A program made the translations under genes and the position numbers. A stretch of 6,578 bases of DNA, taken from the NCBI GenBank assembly GCA_003175865.1, contig PSRF01000342.1:1-6578 (forward strand). The letters are read 5' to 3'. Origin of the DNA: Blastocatellia bacterium. GTDB lineage: Bacteria > Acidobacteriota > Blastocatellia > Pyrinomonadales > Pyrinomonadaceae. Below, in pieces: positions 1 through 6,539 of the stretch (the first letter of the stretch is position 1; each line of letters begins with the position of its first letter). The notes under the pieces were generated by a model. That model was not told where the DNA came from. It worked only from the letters and a program-made list of their open reading frames with translations, and ran no database searches.

Positions 1-1
1 A

Positions 2-3000
2 ATTAGTGGTGATGGCAAACGCATCGCATTTGCCACAAGAAGAAAAGTCACAAGCACGAGCGACGGCAGTGTTGAGTTGTATGTGCTTGATCTTCCGACG
101 GGTGAAATCCAACAGATTACAGATGCCCCATCAAATGCAACCTCCGAAGTTGTCTCTTCACTCAGCGTTGACGGTAGTTCGGTTGCATTCAACTTTCCTC
201 GTGTTCTCTCGGGACCAGTCTTGAATGATGACTTCGCAAACAATTCAGAAATTTACCTCGGCAGTGTTAGACCGAGGCCTGCTTTTGGCTCATGTGAGGC
301 TTTCAATGCGGCCGCCGAAGACAGCGTCACTTCAACCACGAAAACGTTCGCGTCCGAAAGTTTAGTTAACATCAAGGGCAAGGCATTCAGTTCACAGACA
401 CAATACGCAACACTGACAGCTGGGGGCCAGTTTCCGGTATCGCTTGCCGGTGTTGTCGCATCGATCAACGGGTTGCCGGCTCAGATTGTTTACGTCTCTC
501 CAACAGAACTGACGGTCGTAGTGCCCGCGAACTTAAAGAGTGGCGCAACTGAGATAGTCGTTGTCAATCGCGATGGTTTTAAGATCATTGCGCCAATTGG
601 GATCGTGAATGCATCTCCAGGACTGTTCTCGTTCAACGATCAAACTGGCGCAATTCTCGACGCCGATAAATTGATCACTGGCCCTCTTGATCCGACTGAC
701 GGAAACCTGCGTATTGCAGCCTTTGCAACGGGTCTACGTCATGCGAGGACCATCTCGGCGCAAATGAATGGTGAACAGGTCGCAATCGAAGCCGTAAGAT
801 CCTCGACAGTACCGGGACTCGATGAAGTACATCTGCTCGTGCCGAATTCCCTTCGCGGCGCTGGCGCATCGGTGTTGAAAATCACTGCCGACGAAGTACA
901 GAGTAATGAGGTCTCATTCGATCTAAGCGGCAGTCCTCTCCGCGAGTTACTAATTAACGAATTTCTTGCGGATCCACCAGATGGCCTGGCCGGTGACGCA
1001 AACCACGATGGTGTACGAAGTGCGAGCGCCGACGAGTTTGTAGAAATCGTCAATACAACTAACCGCGACATTGATGTTGCCGGTTACAAACTCTTCACGC
1101 GAACGTCGAACGGGGCAGAGACTGAACGGCACAAGTTTCCTGAATTGTCGATCATCGCTGCTGGAACTGCGTTAGTTGTTTTTGGTGGCGGTAATCTCGA
1201 CTTTAACGCTGCGGCTTTCCATGGGGCAACTGTTTTCAAAACGTCGACTGGCGGCCTTTCACTCAGCAACACAGGTGGCGCGATCAGTTTAAGAGATCCA
1301 TCAGGCGAGTTAGTTTCGTCGATCAATTATGGGGGCAATTTAGGGATTCCCGCTGATATAAACCAGTCGCTGACGAGGTCGCCGGATCTAACAGGCCGGT
1401 TTGTGAAGATCGGGTCAGTTGTAACCGACGGAAGTTTGTTCACTCCCGGAACACGCATTGACGGTTCGCCGTTCTCTCCATTTCCTATCGTCGCCCGCAT
1501 TGTTATCACGGCTGCGAAGCGCGAACTGAACGTAGGAGACCAAATACAGTTCACCGCCATTCCATTTTCCGAAGACAGCGCAATTCTTAACGATGTGCTC
1601 TTTAAGTGGAACGTGAAGCCTGCTGGCATTTTGTCAGTCGACGCCACCGGCTTGGCTAGGGCACTCAAGGTTGGCTCAACTGAAGTGACTGCTTCCGCAC
1701 GCGGTGTCATATCTGCGGCGTTTCTGGTGACCGTAACTCAACCGACGCCCACTCCGACTCCAACACCAAAACCGACCGCTACACCGACGCCTACTCCCAC
1801 GGTAACTCCAACTCCGACAGTTACTCCAACACCCACGCCCTCACCAACTCCGACTCCGACTCCTACACCGTTGCCCACTGGGACTGCGCCGGTGCTCATC
1901 AGTGAGTTTCGGACTCGCGGACCAAACGGCGCGAGCGACGAGTTTATCGAGCTCTACAATCGAACTGATGCTGCCGTTGATTTGTCTGCTTGGAAGATTA
2001 AGGGATCGAGCAACTCCGGAGCGATAACGACTCGCCTGATCATCACTGCCGGAACCATTCTTGCTCCGCATTGTTATTTCCTCGCGACAAACTCTGCAGG
2101 CTACAGCAGTAACGTGCTCGGAGATCAAACGTATTCCAGTGGTATCGCGAATGACGGTGGTCTGGCATTAACACTGTCGAACGACCTTATTGTGGACCAA
2201 GTCGGTTTGAGTGTTGGTTCTGCTTTTAGGGAGGGAACTCCGCTTGTTTCTTTAACCACCGATGCGAACCAAAGCTTTGAAAGAAGGCCGGGTGGAGCAA
2301 ACGGTAATGGGTGGGACACCGATGACAATATCAACGATTTTCAGTTATTAACACCGAGCGATCCACAAAACCGAAATAGTGCTCCAACGCCTGGTCCAAC
2401 GCCTTCGCCTTCGCCATCATTAAGTCCAACTCCCACACTGACACCGTCACCGAGTCCGACTCCAACATCGACTCCCGTTCCGTCTCCATCGCCTTCACCA
2501 GTAGCTTCTCCTAAGGTTGTGTTGAGCCAGATCTTTGGTGGAGGCGGCAATTCCGGCGCGCCCCTGCGAAATGATTTCATCGAGATCTTTAATGCCGGCA
2601 GTGCGGTAGTCGATCTCACGGGCTGGTCGGTTCAATATGCGAGTGCGACTGCGTCAACATGGTCAGTAACGCCGCTCACAGCGTTTACACTAGTACCAGG
2701 TCAACACTATCTAATTCAAGAAGCATCTGGAGGCACAAATGGTCAGCCTCTAATAGCGCCTGACACGAGCGGCAACATAGCCCTTGCCGCAACCGCCGGT
2801 AAAGTTGCCCTGGTTTCAAATACGCTTACCTTAAGTGGAACGTGTCCGGTGAGCACAAGCATCGCTGACTTTGTTGGTTACGGAACTGCTGCAAACTGTT
2901 TTCGAGGGTCAGCCCCAGCTCCTGCACCTTCAAACACAAACGCGATACTGCGCGCGGCAAACGGATGCACAAATACTCAGAACAACGCCAACGACTTCGC

Positions 3001-3202
3001 CGCTGGCACACCTAATCCCAGAAACAGCAGTGTTGCTCCAGCATCATGTACCCAAACGACGTCGGGCAAAATTGAGATAGCAATGAGCAATCAATTCTTC
3101 TCGAACATCTCCTCGGAAGAATATCGAGTGCCGGTCCTTCACTTCCAGGAAATGTTGTTCGTGCGTTTGGCTAGCTCGTCAGTTCTGGCAATACCTCCTT
3201 AG
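2..3202 (+). CDS. Large secreted mosaic protein with PD40, TIGR03437-like, lamin-tail (x3) and Big_2-like domains (5'-partial)
   Basis: The frame is open to the left edge, so the true start and any signal peptide lie outside; 1066 residues are visible (numbered here from base 2). Residues 1-90 hold two PD40/TolB-propeller strands (SGDGKRIAF at 2-10, SVDGSSVAF at 55-63, then NSEIYL). Residues about 97-310 resemble the TIGR03437 module of Acidobacteria (SLAGVVASINGLPAQIVYVSP, then PGLFSF and an LLVPNSL strand). Lamin-tail domain 1 spans about 314-490 (LLINEFLADPP, DEFVEIVN, TPGTRIDGSPF). A Big_2-like Ig fold follows at about 496-578, a Thr-Pro linker at 581-626, lamin-tail 2 at 629-793 (ISEFRTRGP, DEFIELYN), a Ser/Thr-Pro linker at 795-837, and lamin-tail 3 at 838-1018 (VVLSQIFGGGGNSGAP, NDFIEIFN, FVGYGTAANCF), a type I recall next to extracellular nucleases. 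The last 48 residues look unrelated. No catalytic domain is visible. An extracellular adhesive or scaffolding role is inferred only. Domain calls are from memory of the families. Confidence 0.85.
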   Translation: MSGDGKRIAFATRRKVTSTSDGSVELYVLDLPTGEIQQITDAPSNATSEVVSSLSVDGSSVAFNFPRVLSGPVLNDDFANNSEIYLGSVRPRPAFGSCEAFNAAAEDSVTSTTKTFASESLVNIKGKAFSSQTQYATLTAGGQFPVSLAGVVASINGLPAQIVYVSPTELTVVVPANLKSGATEIVVVNRDGFKIIAPIGIVNASPGLFSFNDQTGAILDADKLITGPLDPTDGNLRIAAFATGLRHARTISAQMNGEQVAIEAVRSSTVPGLDEVHLLVPNSLRGAGASVLKITADEVQSNEVSFDLSGSPLRELLINEFLADPPDGLAGDANHDGVRSASADEFVEIVNTTNRDIDVAGYKLFTRTSNGAETERHKFPELSIIAAGTALVVFGGGNLDFNAAAFHGATVFKTSTGGLSLSNTGGAISLRDPSGELVSSINYGGNLGIPADINQSLTRSPDLTGRFVKIGSVVTDGSLFTPGTRIDGSPFSPFPIVARIVITAAKRELNVGDQIQFTAIPFSEDSAILNDVLFKWNVKPAGILSVDATGLARALKVGSTEVTASARGVISAAFLVTVTQPTPTPTPTPKPTATPTPTPTVTPTPTVTPTPTPSPTPTPTPTPLPTGTAPVLISEFRTRGPNGASDEFIELYNRTDAAVDLSAWKIKGSSNSGAITTRLIITAGTILAPHCYFLATNSAGYSSNVLGDQTYSSGIANDGGLALTLSNDLIVDQVGLSVGSAFREGTPLVSLTTDANQSFERRPGGANGNGWDTDDNINDFQLLTPSDPQNRNSAPTPGPTPSPSPSLSPTPTLTPSPSPTPTSTPVPSPSPSPVASPKVVLSQIFGGGGNSGAPLRNDFIEIFNAGSAVVDLTGWSVQYASATASTWSVTPLTAFTLVPGQHYLIQEASGGTNGQPLIAPDTSGNIALAATAGKVALVSNTLTLSGTCPVSTSIADFVGYGTAANCFRGSAPAPAPSNTNAILRAANGCTNTQNNANDFAAGTPNPRNSSVAPASCTQTTSGKIEIAMSNQFFSNISSEEYRVPVLHFQEMLFVRLASSSVLAIPP
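1742..1879 (+). repeat. Thr-Pro linker repeat (imperfect 6-base ACN-CCN unit)
   Basis: This in-frame low-complexity stretch encodes 46 residues, almost all alternating Pro and Thr, with occasional Lys, Ala, Val, Ser and Leu. It joins the Ig-like domain to lamin-tail domain 2. The third codon positions vary freely (acg, act, aca, acc; ccg, cca, ccc, cct), so the repeat is conserved as protein rather than as DNA. That fits an extended, stiff extracellular spacer, possibly O-glycosylated; glycosylation is inference. Confidence 0.9.
2384..2512 (+). repeat. Ser/Thr-Pro linker repeat
   Basis: This second low-complexity stretch of the same protein encodes 43 residues, mostly PS and PT dipeptides, between lamin-tail domains 2 and 3. 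It is richer in Ser than the first linker (tcg, tca, tct, agt codons), so it does not look like a recent copy of it. It probably acts as a flexible or rigid spacer outside the cell. Confidence 0.88.
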
Positions 3203-3227
3203 TCAACAAGAACGATCTTGCAGGAGG
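3194..3227 (+). other. Possible two-part stem-loop between the mosaic gene and recQ
   Basis: CCTCCT (3194-3199) can pair with AGGAGG (3222-3227). Inside it, CAAGA (3207-3211) can pair with TCTTG (3216-3220) around the loop ACGA. The two stems are separated by seven unpaired bases on the left and one on the right. The structure overlaps the stop codon of the upstream gene (TAG 3200-3202) and ends 25 bases before the recQ ATG. There is no T-run after it, so it is not a standard intrinsic terminator. Stability was judged by eye only. Confidence 0.35.
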
Positions 3228-3252
3228 CAGTTCGTAAATCTTAGACTCAGCC

Positions 3253-5133
3253 ATGGATTCCCTCGAACACGCTCGTGTTCTTCTCAATCAACACTTCGGC
3301 TTTACTAACTTTCGCGAGGGTCAGGCTGAGGTTGTTGGCGCGATCATCGAAGGAAAAGATGCGATTGTCGTAATGCCTACTGGCAGCGGCAAGTCTCTCT
3401 GCTATCAACTGCCAGCGATGATGCGCGAAGGAGCAACGCTGGTCGTGTCTCCCTTGATCGCGTTGATGAAGGACCAGGTGGATTCACTTCGTGCGCACGA
3501 TTTGCCGGCAACGTTCATCAACAGCTCACTTAGCGAATCCGAACAATGGCAACGAATCGAGGCTGTGCGCCGTGGACAGTTCAAGATCGTGTACGTGGCG
3601 CCGGAACGTTTTCGGAGTGGTCGTTTTAATGCCGCGCTTCGAGCGATAAGGGTTTCCCTTTTTGCAGTCGATGAGGCGCACTGCATTTCAACATGGGGTC
3701 ATGACTTCCGCCCAGATTACCTTCGGCTCAAAACTATCAGAAGCACACTCGGGGATGTGCAAACTCTGGCATTAACTGCAACGGCAACTCCCTACGTTCG
3801 CTCGGACATCATTCAACAACTCGGCCTTAAACAACCACGAACGTTTGTCAGCGGATTTGATCGGCCCAACCTGGCCATCAACGTCGTCCAGATCCAGAAA
3901 CAGCGCGAGAAGATCACGCGCATCAAAGCACTCGCCAACGCACATGAGGGTTCAGGCATCGTCTACACAGCGACACGTAAGGCCGTTGAAGATGTTGGTG
4001 CAGATCTGCATGCTGAGGGGCTGAATGTCTCAACCTATCATGCTGGTATGCGAGACGCTGTGCGAGCGAAGTCACAAGAAGACTTTATGTCTGGTCGGAC
4101 ACAAATCATTGTTGCTACCAACGCCTTTGGAATGGGAATCGATAAGCCTGACATACGCTTCGTTGCTCACTACCAAATGCCAGGATCCATAGAGGCTTAC
4201 TACCAGGAAATTGGCCGGGCGGGTCGCGACGGACTGCGTTCGACGTGTGTCCTTCTATTTAATTACGCCGACAAGAATACCCATGACTTCTTCATTGAGG
4301 GCTCCTATCCTGATGCGACTGTAATTCGCGACGTGTATCAGGCTCTCAGAGAAACAAAGCTGCGACAGATCGAACTTTCGAGTAATGAAATAGCCGCACG
4401 GTCAGGCGTGAGTAACGAAATGGCTGTTCAGTCTGTTCTTTACCTCTTGGAACGCGCAGGGCACATCGAACGAAACGCAACTCTCGATCGCAGGGTAAAC
4501 GGCTCCGCCCGACGTTCGCGAACGATCATCATGCTGGACAACGTCGCGCCGCATGAATTACGGGTGAAATACCAGGATGTTGCAAGACGTGGTGAACTCG
4601 AACGACGAAAGCTTCGAGAGATGATCGAGTTCTGCTATTCGCAGACTTGTTTCCGCTCCTACATCCTCAATTACTTTGGCGATCGTCACCACCTTCGCGA
4701 CTGCGGCAGTTGCGGCAATTGCGCGCCACACGCGTTCCGACAGAAAGTCTCATCGATATCAGCTCTCTCTTCATCCACGTTGTTGCCGTCAGAACCAAGA
4801 GATTTATCAGCAGATGAGTTGTTGCGAGTACGCAAGACGTTGGCTTGCGCGAAGCGAATGAGAGGTCGGTTTGGGAAAAACCTGCTTGCTGGGACGCTAA
4901 GAGGTTCGGCCGCTCAGAAACTATTGCAAGCGCACTTGAACGAGTTGTCGACTTACGGGATTCTGAAAGACATGAAACAAGATGCGCTCCTCGTCCTCAT
5001 CGACTCATTGATCGAAGCTGGATGCCTTCTTGTTAAAGGCGGTGCATATCCAATGGTGGATATCACACCGTTTGGTGAGCGCGTGATGCGGGAACAGGAA
5101 TCAGTGAAGTTGCTCCTACCAAACCGCCTCTGA
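3253..5133 (+). CDS. recQ: ATP-dependent DNA helicase RecQ (RQC type, no HRDC)
   Basis: This is a 626-residue superfamily 2 helicase, which unwinds DNA 3'-5' in recombination and repair in the cytoplasm. Motif 0 is FGFTNFREGQ. Walker A is MPTGSGKS with Lys47. Motif Ia is VVSPLIALMKDQV. The DEAH box is at 140-143, followed by the aromatic loop CISTWGHDFRPDY. Motif III is LALTATATP (172-180), motif V lies at 285-298, and motif VI is QEIGRAGRDG (318-327) with the arginine finger. The zinc site is Cys466, Cys484, Cys487 and Cys490. An RQC winged helix spans about 519-620 and the protein ends there, so the HRDC domain of E. coli RecQ (609 residues) is absent. Its length is made up by an insert of roughly 95 residues between motif VI and the zinc site, with a winged-helix look (ELSSNEIAARSGVSNEMAVQ). 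ATG 3253 is chosen because an in-frame TAA lies at 3235-3237 and motif 0 follows at the usual distance. No good Shine-Dalgarno site is adjacent. The gene starts 50 bases after the preceding stop. Confidence 0.96.
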   Translation: MDSLEHARVLLNQHFGFTNFREGQAEVVGAIIEGKDAIVVMPTGSGKSLCYQLPAMMREGATLVVSPLIALMKDQVDSLRAHDLPATFINSSLSESEQWQRIEAVRRGQFKIVYVAPERFRSGRFNAALRAIRVSLFAVDEAHCISTWGHDFRPDYLRLKTIRSTLGDVQTLALTATATPYVRSDIIQQLGLKQPRTFVSGFDRPNLAINVVQIQKQREKITRIKALANAHEGSGIVYTATRKAVEDVGADLHAEGLNVSTYHAGMRDAVRAKSQEDFMSGRTQIIVATNAFGMGIDKPDIRFVAHYQMPGSIEAYYQEIGRAGRDGLRSTCVLLFNYADKNTHDFFIEGSYPDATVIRDVYQALRETKLRQIELSSNEIAARSGVSNEMAVQSVLYLLERAGHIERNATLDRRVNGSARRSRTIIMLDNVAPHELRVKYQDVARRGELERRKLREMIEFCYSQTCFRSYILNYFGDRHHLRDCGSCGNCAPHAFRQKVSSISALSSSTLLPSEPRDLSADELLRVRKTLACAKRMRGRFGKNLLAGTLRGSAAQKLLQAHLNELSTYGILKDMKQDALLVLIDSLIEAGCLLVKGGAYPMVDITPFGERVMREQESVKLLLPNRL

Positions 5134-5168
5134 ACCCTGACAAAAACTTCGTTACATATTGATGAACT

Positions 5169-5177
5169 TGTTATAGT
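5169..5177 (+). promoter_or_regulatory. Candidate extended -10 promoter of the small exported-protein gene
   Basis: TGTTATAGT in the 79-base gap after recQ fits an extended -10 element (TG, one base, then TATAGT, five of six matches to TATAAT). No convincing -35 hexamer lies 16-18 bases upstream, which extended -10 promoters tolerate. Transcription would begin near 5184 and give a leader of about 30 bases carrying the Shine-Dalgarno site. It suggests the gene can be expressed apart from recQ. This is a visual match only. Confidence 0.4.
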
Positions 5178-5201
5178 TTGTCGCCATCACGTTTTTCTAA
5201 T

Positions 5202-5206
5202 GAGGG
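5202..5206 (+). promoter_or_regulatory. Ribosome binding site for the exported-protein gene
   Basis: GAGGG lies six bases before ATG 5213, a good Shine-Dalgarno core and spacing. It supports this start, which also leaves a complete signal peptide. Confidence 0.7.
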
Positions 5207-5212
5207 AACACA

Positions 5213-5716
5213 ATGCGAAAAATAATCCCTAGCGCGATAGTCCTGGTGTTATTGCTCCAACCAGCCATTAGCCAGACGTCAGAATGGATTCGCTTCACAC
5301 CTAAAGGTGGCAACTTCGTGGTGATGTTGCCGAGCCAACCGAAAGAGGACGTCAGCGTGAAAGAGAATTTCACGACGCACCTCTACACCGTGAGTGCGGG
5401 GAAAGCAATTTTCCTGATTGGTTTTGGCGAGTACGCACCCGGTGTTCGAATCGATCCGCAGAAAGAGCTTGAAGCGAACAGGGACAATTTCAACTTAGGC
5501 TTGAAAGCAACGCTGCTCACCTCGAAGACTTACGATATGGATGGAAGACCGGCGTTGGAGTTTACCAGTGAAACTCAACAGGTGAATTTAAGGTCCAGGG
5601 TTTTCTTGGTTGGCAATCGCGTGATTCAACTCGCGACGTTGGTCTACAAGGGGTACGATGAGTCTCAAAACGTTGATAAGTTCCTGGATTCCTTTGCGTT
5701 TATCTCTCAGAACTAG
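5213..5716 (+). CDS. Small exported protein of unknown function
   Basis: This protein of 167 residues starts with a clear Sec signal peptide: Arg2-Lys3, a hydrophobic core at about 4-15 ([12 protein letters not shown]), then QPAIS with likely cleavage after Ser20. The protein has no cysteine, so it is not a lipoprotein, and it has no further membrane segment. The mature part of about 147 residues begins [21 protein letters not shown], followed by alternating strands, a DGRPALEF motif (110-117), [16 protein letters not shown] (from 129) and a closing DKFLDSFAF. This pattern (Trp, aromatic, GG-F-V-MLP-P near the start; G-R-x-x-E-F and V-GNR-x-x-QL later; FLDSF at the end) recalls an unnamed family of small secreted proteins that I associate with Acidobacteria and Planctomycetes. 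No catalytic residues are recognisable. It is convergent with thiG, and their stop codons overlap. A periplasmic or extracellular location is well supported; function is unknown. Confidence 0.88.
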   Translation: MRKIIPSAIVLVLLLQPAISQTSEWIRFTPKGGNFVVMLPSQPKEDVSVKENFTTHLYTVSAGKAIFLIGFGEYAPGVRIDPQKELEANRDNFNLGLKATLLTSKTYDMDGRPALEFTSETQQVNLRSRVFLVGNRVIQLATLVYKGYDESQNVDKFLDSFAFISQN

Positions 5717-6510
5717 CGAACAACACCAGTCAAAGGACTCGAGGCACTAGCGTAGAGTCGCTTCGGCATGCGACCCGCAAGATACGCAAGCCGACCAGCT
5801 TCAATCGCGAGCTTCATCGCCTCACCCATCTTGGCAGGATCCGAAGCTTCAGCAATAGCTGTGTTCATCAACACTCCGTCGGCCCCAAGTTCCATTGCTA
5901 TAGCTGCGTCACTCGCTGTTCCCACTCCAGCGTCAACGATAATCGTTGCGTCTGGCAGCTGTTCACGCATGATTCGCAGATTGGCGGGATTCTGAACGCC
6001 GAGTCCGGATCCAATCGGTGCTGCGAGTGGCATGATTGCGGCACATCCTATATCGAGTAACTTCTTCGCCATGATTAGATCGTCATTGAAGTATGGAAGT
6101 ACGACGAACCCTTCCTTAACAAGCACACGCGCGGCTTCAAGTGTTTGCTCATTATCTGGAAACAGCGTTGTTTGATCCCCTATGACTTCGAGTTTTAGAA
6201 AGTCAGTCTCAAGCGCTTCACGTGCTAATCGCGCTGTTCGGATCGCTTCCTCTGCGGAATAACAACCAGCCGTGTTCGGAAGGATCTTCAGCGAGGAATC
6301 TAAATGATCGAGAAAAGATTCTGTGCTGCGATCAAGGGGCACTCGCCTCACAGCAATCGTGACCATCTCAGCACCCGATGCCTTGTGCGCGGCGCGCATT
6401 TCATCAAAACTCCGATACTTACCCGTCCCAATAATGAGTCGTGAATTGAATGCTTGATCGCCGATAGAAAACGTTTGATGTGACGATTTGCTGGTAATGG
6501 CTGACGACAT
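5713..6510 (-). CDS. thiG: Thiazole synthase ThiG
   Basis: ThiG builds the thiazole phosphate part of thiamine from 1-deoxy-D-xylulose 5-phosphate, dehydroglycine or glycine imine, and sulfur delivered as ThiS thiocarboxylate. It is cytoplasmic and has a TIM-barrel fold. The 265 residues contain the family landmarks in order: [14 protein letters not shown] (25-38), [31 protein letters not shown] (77-96), FLKLEVIGD with the Schiff-base Lys106, [12 protein letters not shown] (160-171), [21 protein letters not shown] (phosphate-binding region, 192-212) and [10 protein letters not shown], ending near [18 protein letters not shown]. Length is normal for the family, with about 12 extra N-terminal residues before the first strand. 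The start at 6510 is supported by AAAGG eight bases upstream of the ATG. No thiS, thiF, thiO/H, thiE or thiC is visible; downstream lies only the unrelated convergent gene, so any thi partners would be upstream beyond the right edge or elsewhere. Confidence 0.97.
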   Translation of the reverse strand: MSSAITSKSSHQTFSIGDQAFNSRLIIGTGKYRSFDEMRAAHKASGAEMVTIAVRRVPLDRSTESFLDHLDSSLKILPNTAGCYSAEEAIRTARLAREALETDFLKLEVIGDQTTLFPDNEQTLEAARVLVKEGFVVLPYFNDDLIMAKKLLDIGCAAIMPLAAPIGSGLGVQNPANLRIMREQLPDATIIVDAGVGTASDAAIAMELGADGVLMNTAIAEASDPAKMGEAMKLAIEAGRLAYLAGRMPKRLYASASSPLTGVVR

Positions 6511-6519
6511 AGACGATGA

Positions 6520-6524
6520 CCTTT
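6520..6524 (-). promoter_or_regulatory. Ribosome binding site of thiG
   Basis: Read on the minus strand, AAAGG followed by TCATCGTCT precedes the ATG ending at 6508. AGG-to-ATG spacing is about nine bases, within the normal range, and supports the chosen start. Confidence 0.6.
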
Positions 6525-6527
6525 AAG

Positions 6528-6539
6528 AGAAAATTTTCT
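6528..6539. promoter_or_regulatory. 12-base perfect palindrome upstream of thiG
   Basis: AGAAAATTTTCT is a perfect palindrome 18-29 bases before the thiG start, just upstream of its ribosome binding site. The flanking AAG and TCTC bases extend the symmetry imperfectly. It could be an operator for a dimeric regulator or an AT-rich spacer; A/T-rich palindromes arise easily by chance. No TPP riboswitch or clear -10/-35 pair is visible in the 68 bases available here. Confidence 0.3.

Noticed and set aside
6..224. Plus-strand 72-residue frame at the left edge
   Set aside because: It overlaps the PD40-containing frame, which is open across the edge and matches a known repeat pattern; this one has no recognisable features.
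1742..1879. CRISPR-like or tandem DNA repeat
   Set aside because: The 6-base periodicity is imperfect and in frame with alternating Pro-Thr codons; there are no spacers or conserved direct repeats.
1841..2619. Minus-strand open frames across the Pro-rich linkers (Gly/Val/Asp-rich and Arg/Ser-rich products)
   Set aside because: They are low-complexity antisense shadows of the Thr/Ser-Pro codons, with no domain and no clear start signal; the plus-strand frame has recognisable domains throughout.
2871..3080. Plus-strand 69-residue frame inside lamin-tail 3
   Set aside because: It lies wholly within a well-supported domain of another frame and has a composition typical of an out-of-frame reading.
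3194..3227. Intrinsic transcription terminator after the mosaic gene
   Set aside because: The stems are short and interrupted and are followed by CAGTTCG, not a T-run.
5137..5142. CTGACA as a -35 element for the exported-protein gene
   Set aside because: It matches TTGACA in five of six bases but lies about 29 bases from TATAGT, and no good -10 sits at 16-18 bases.
5106..5150. GAAGTT ... AACTTC inverted repeat around the recQ stop as a terminator
   Set aside because: Only six base pairs with a loop of 33 bases and no T-run; easily due to chance.
5768..5995. Plus-strand 75-residue Ala/Ser-rich frame
   Set aside because: It is the antisense shadow of the conserved C-terminal half of thiG.
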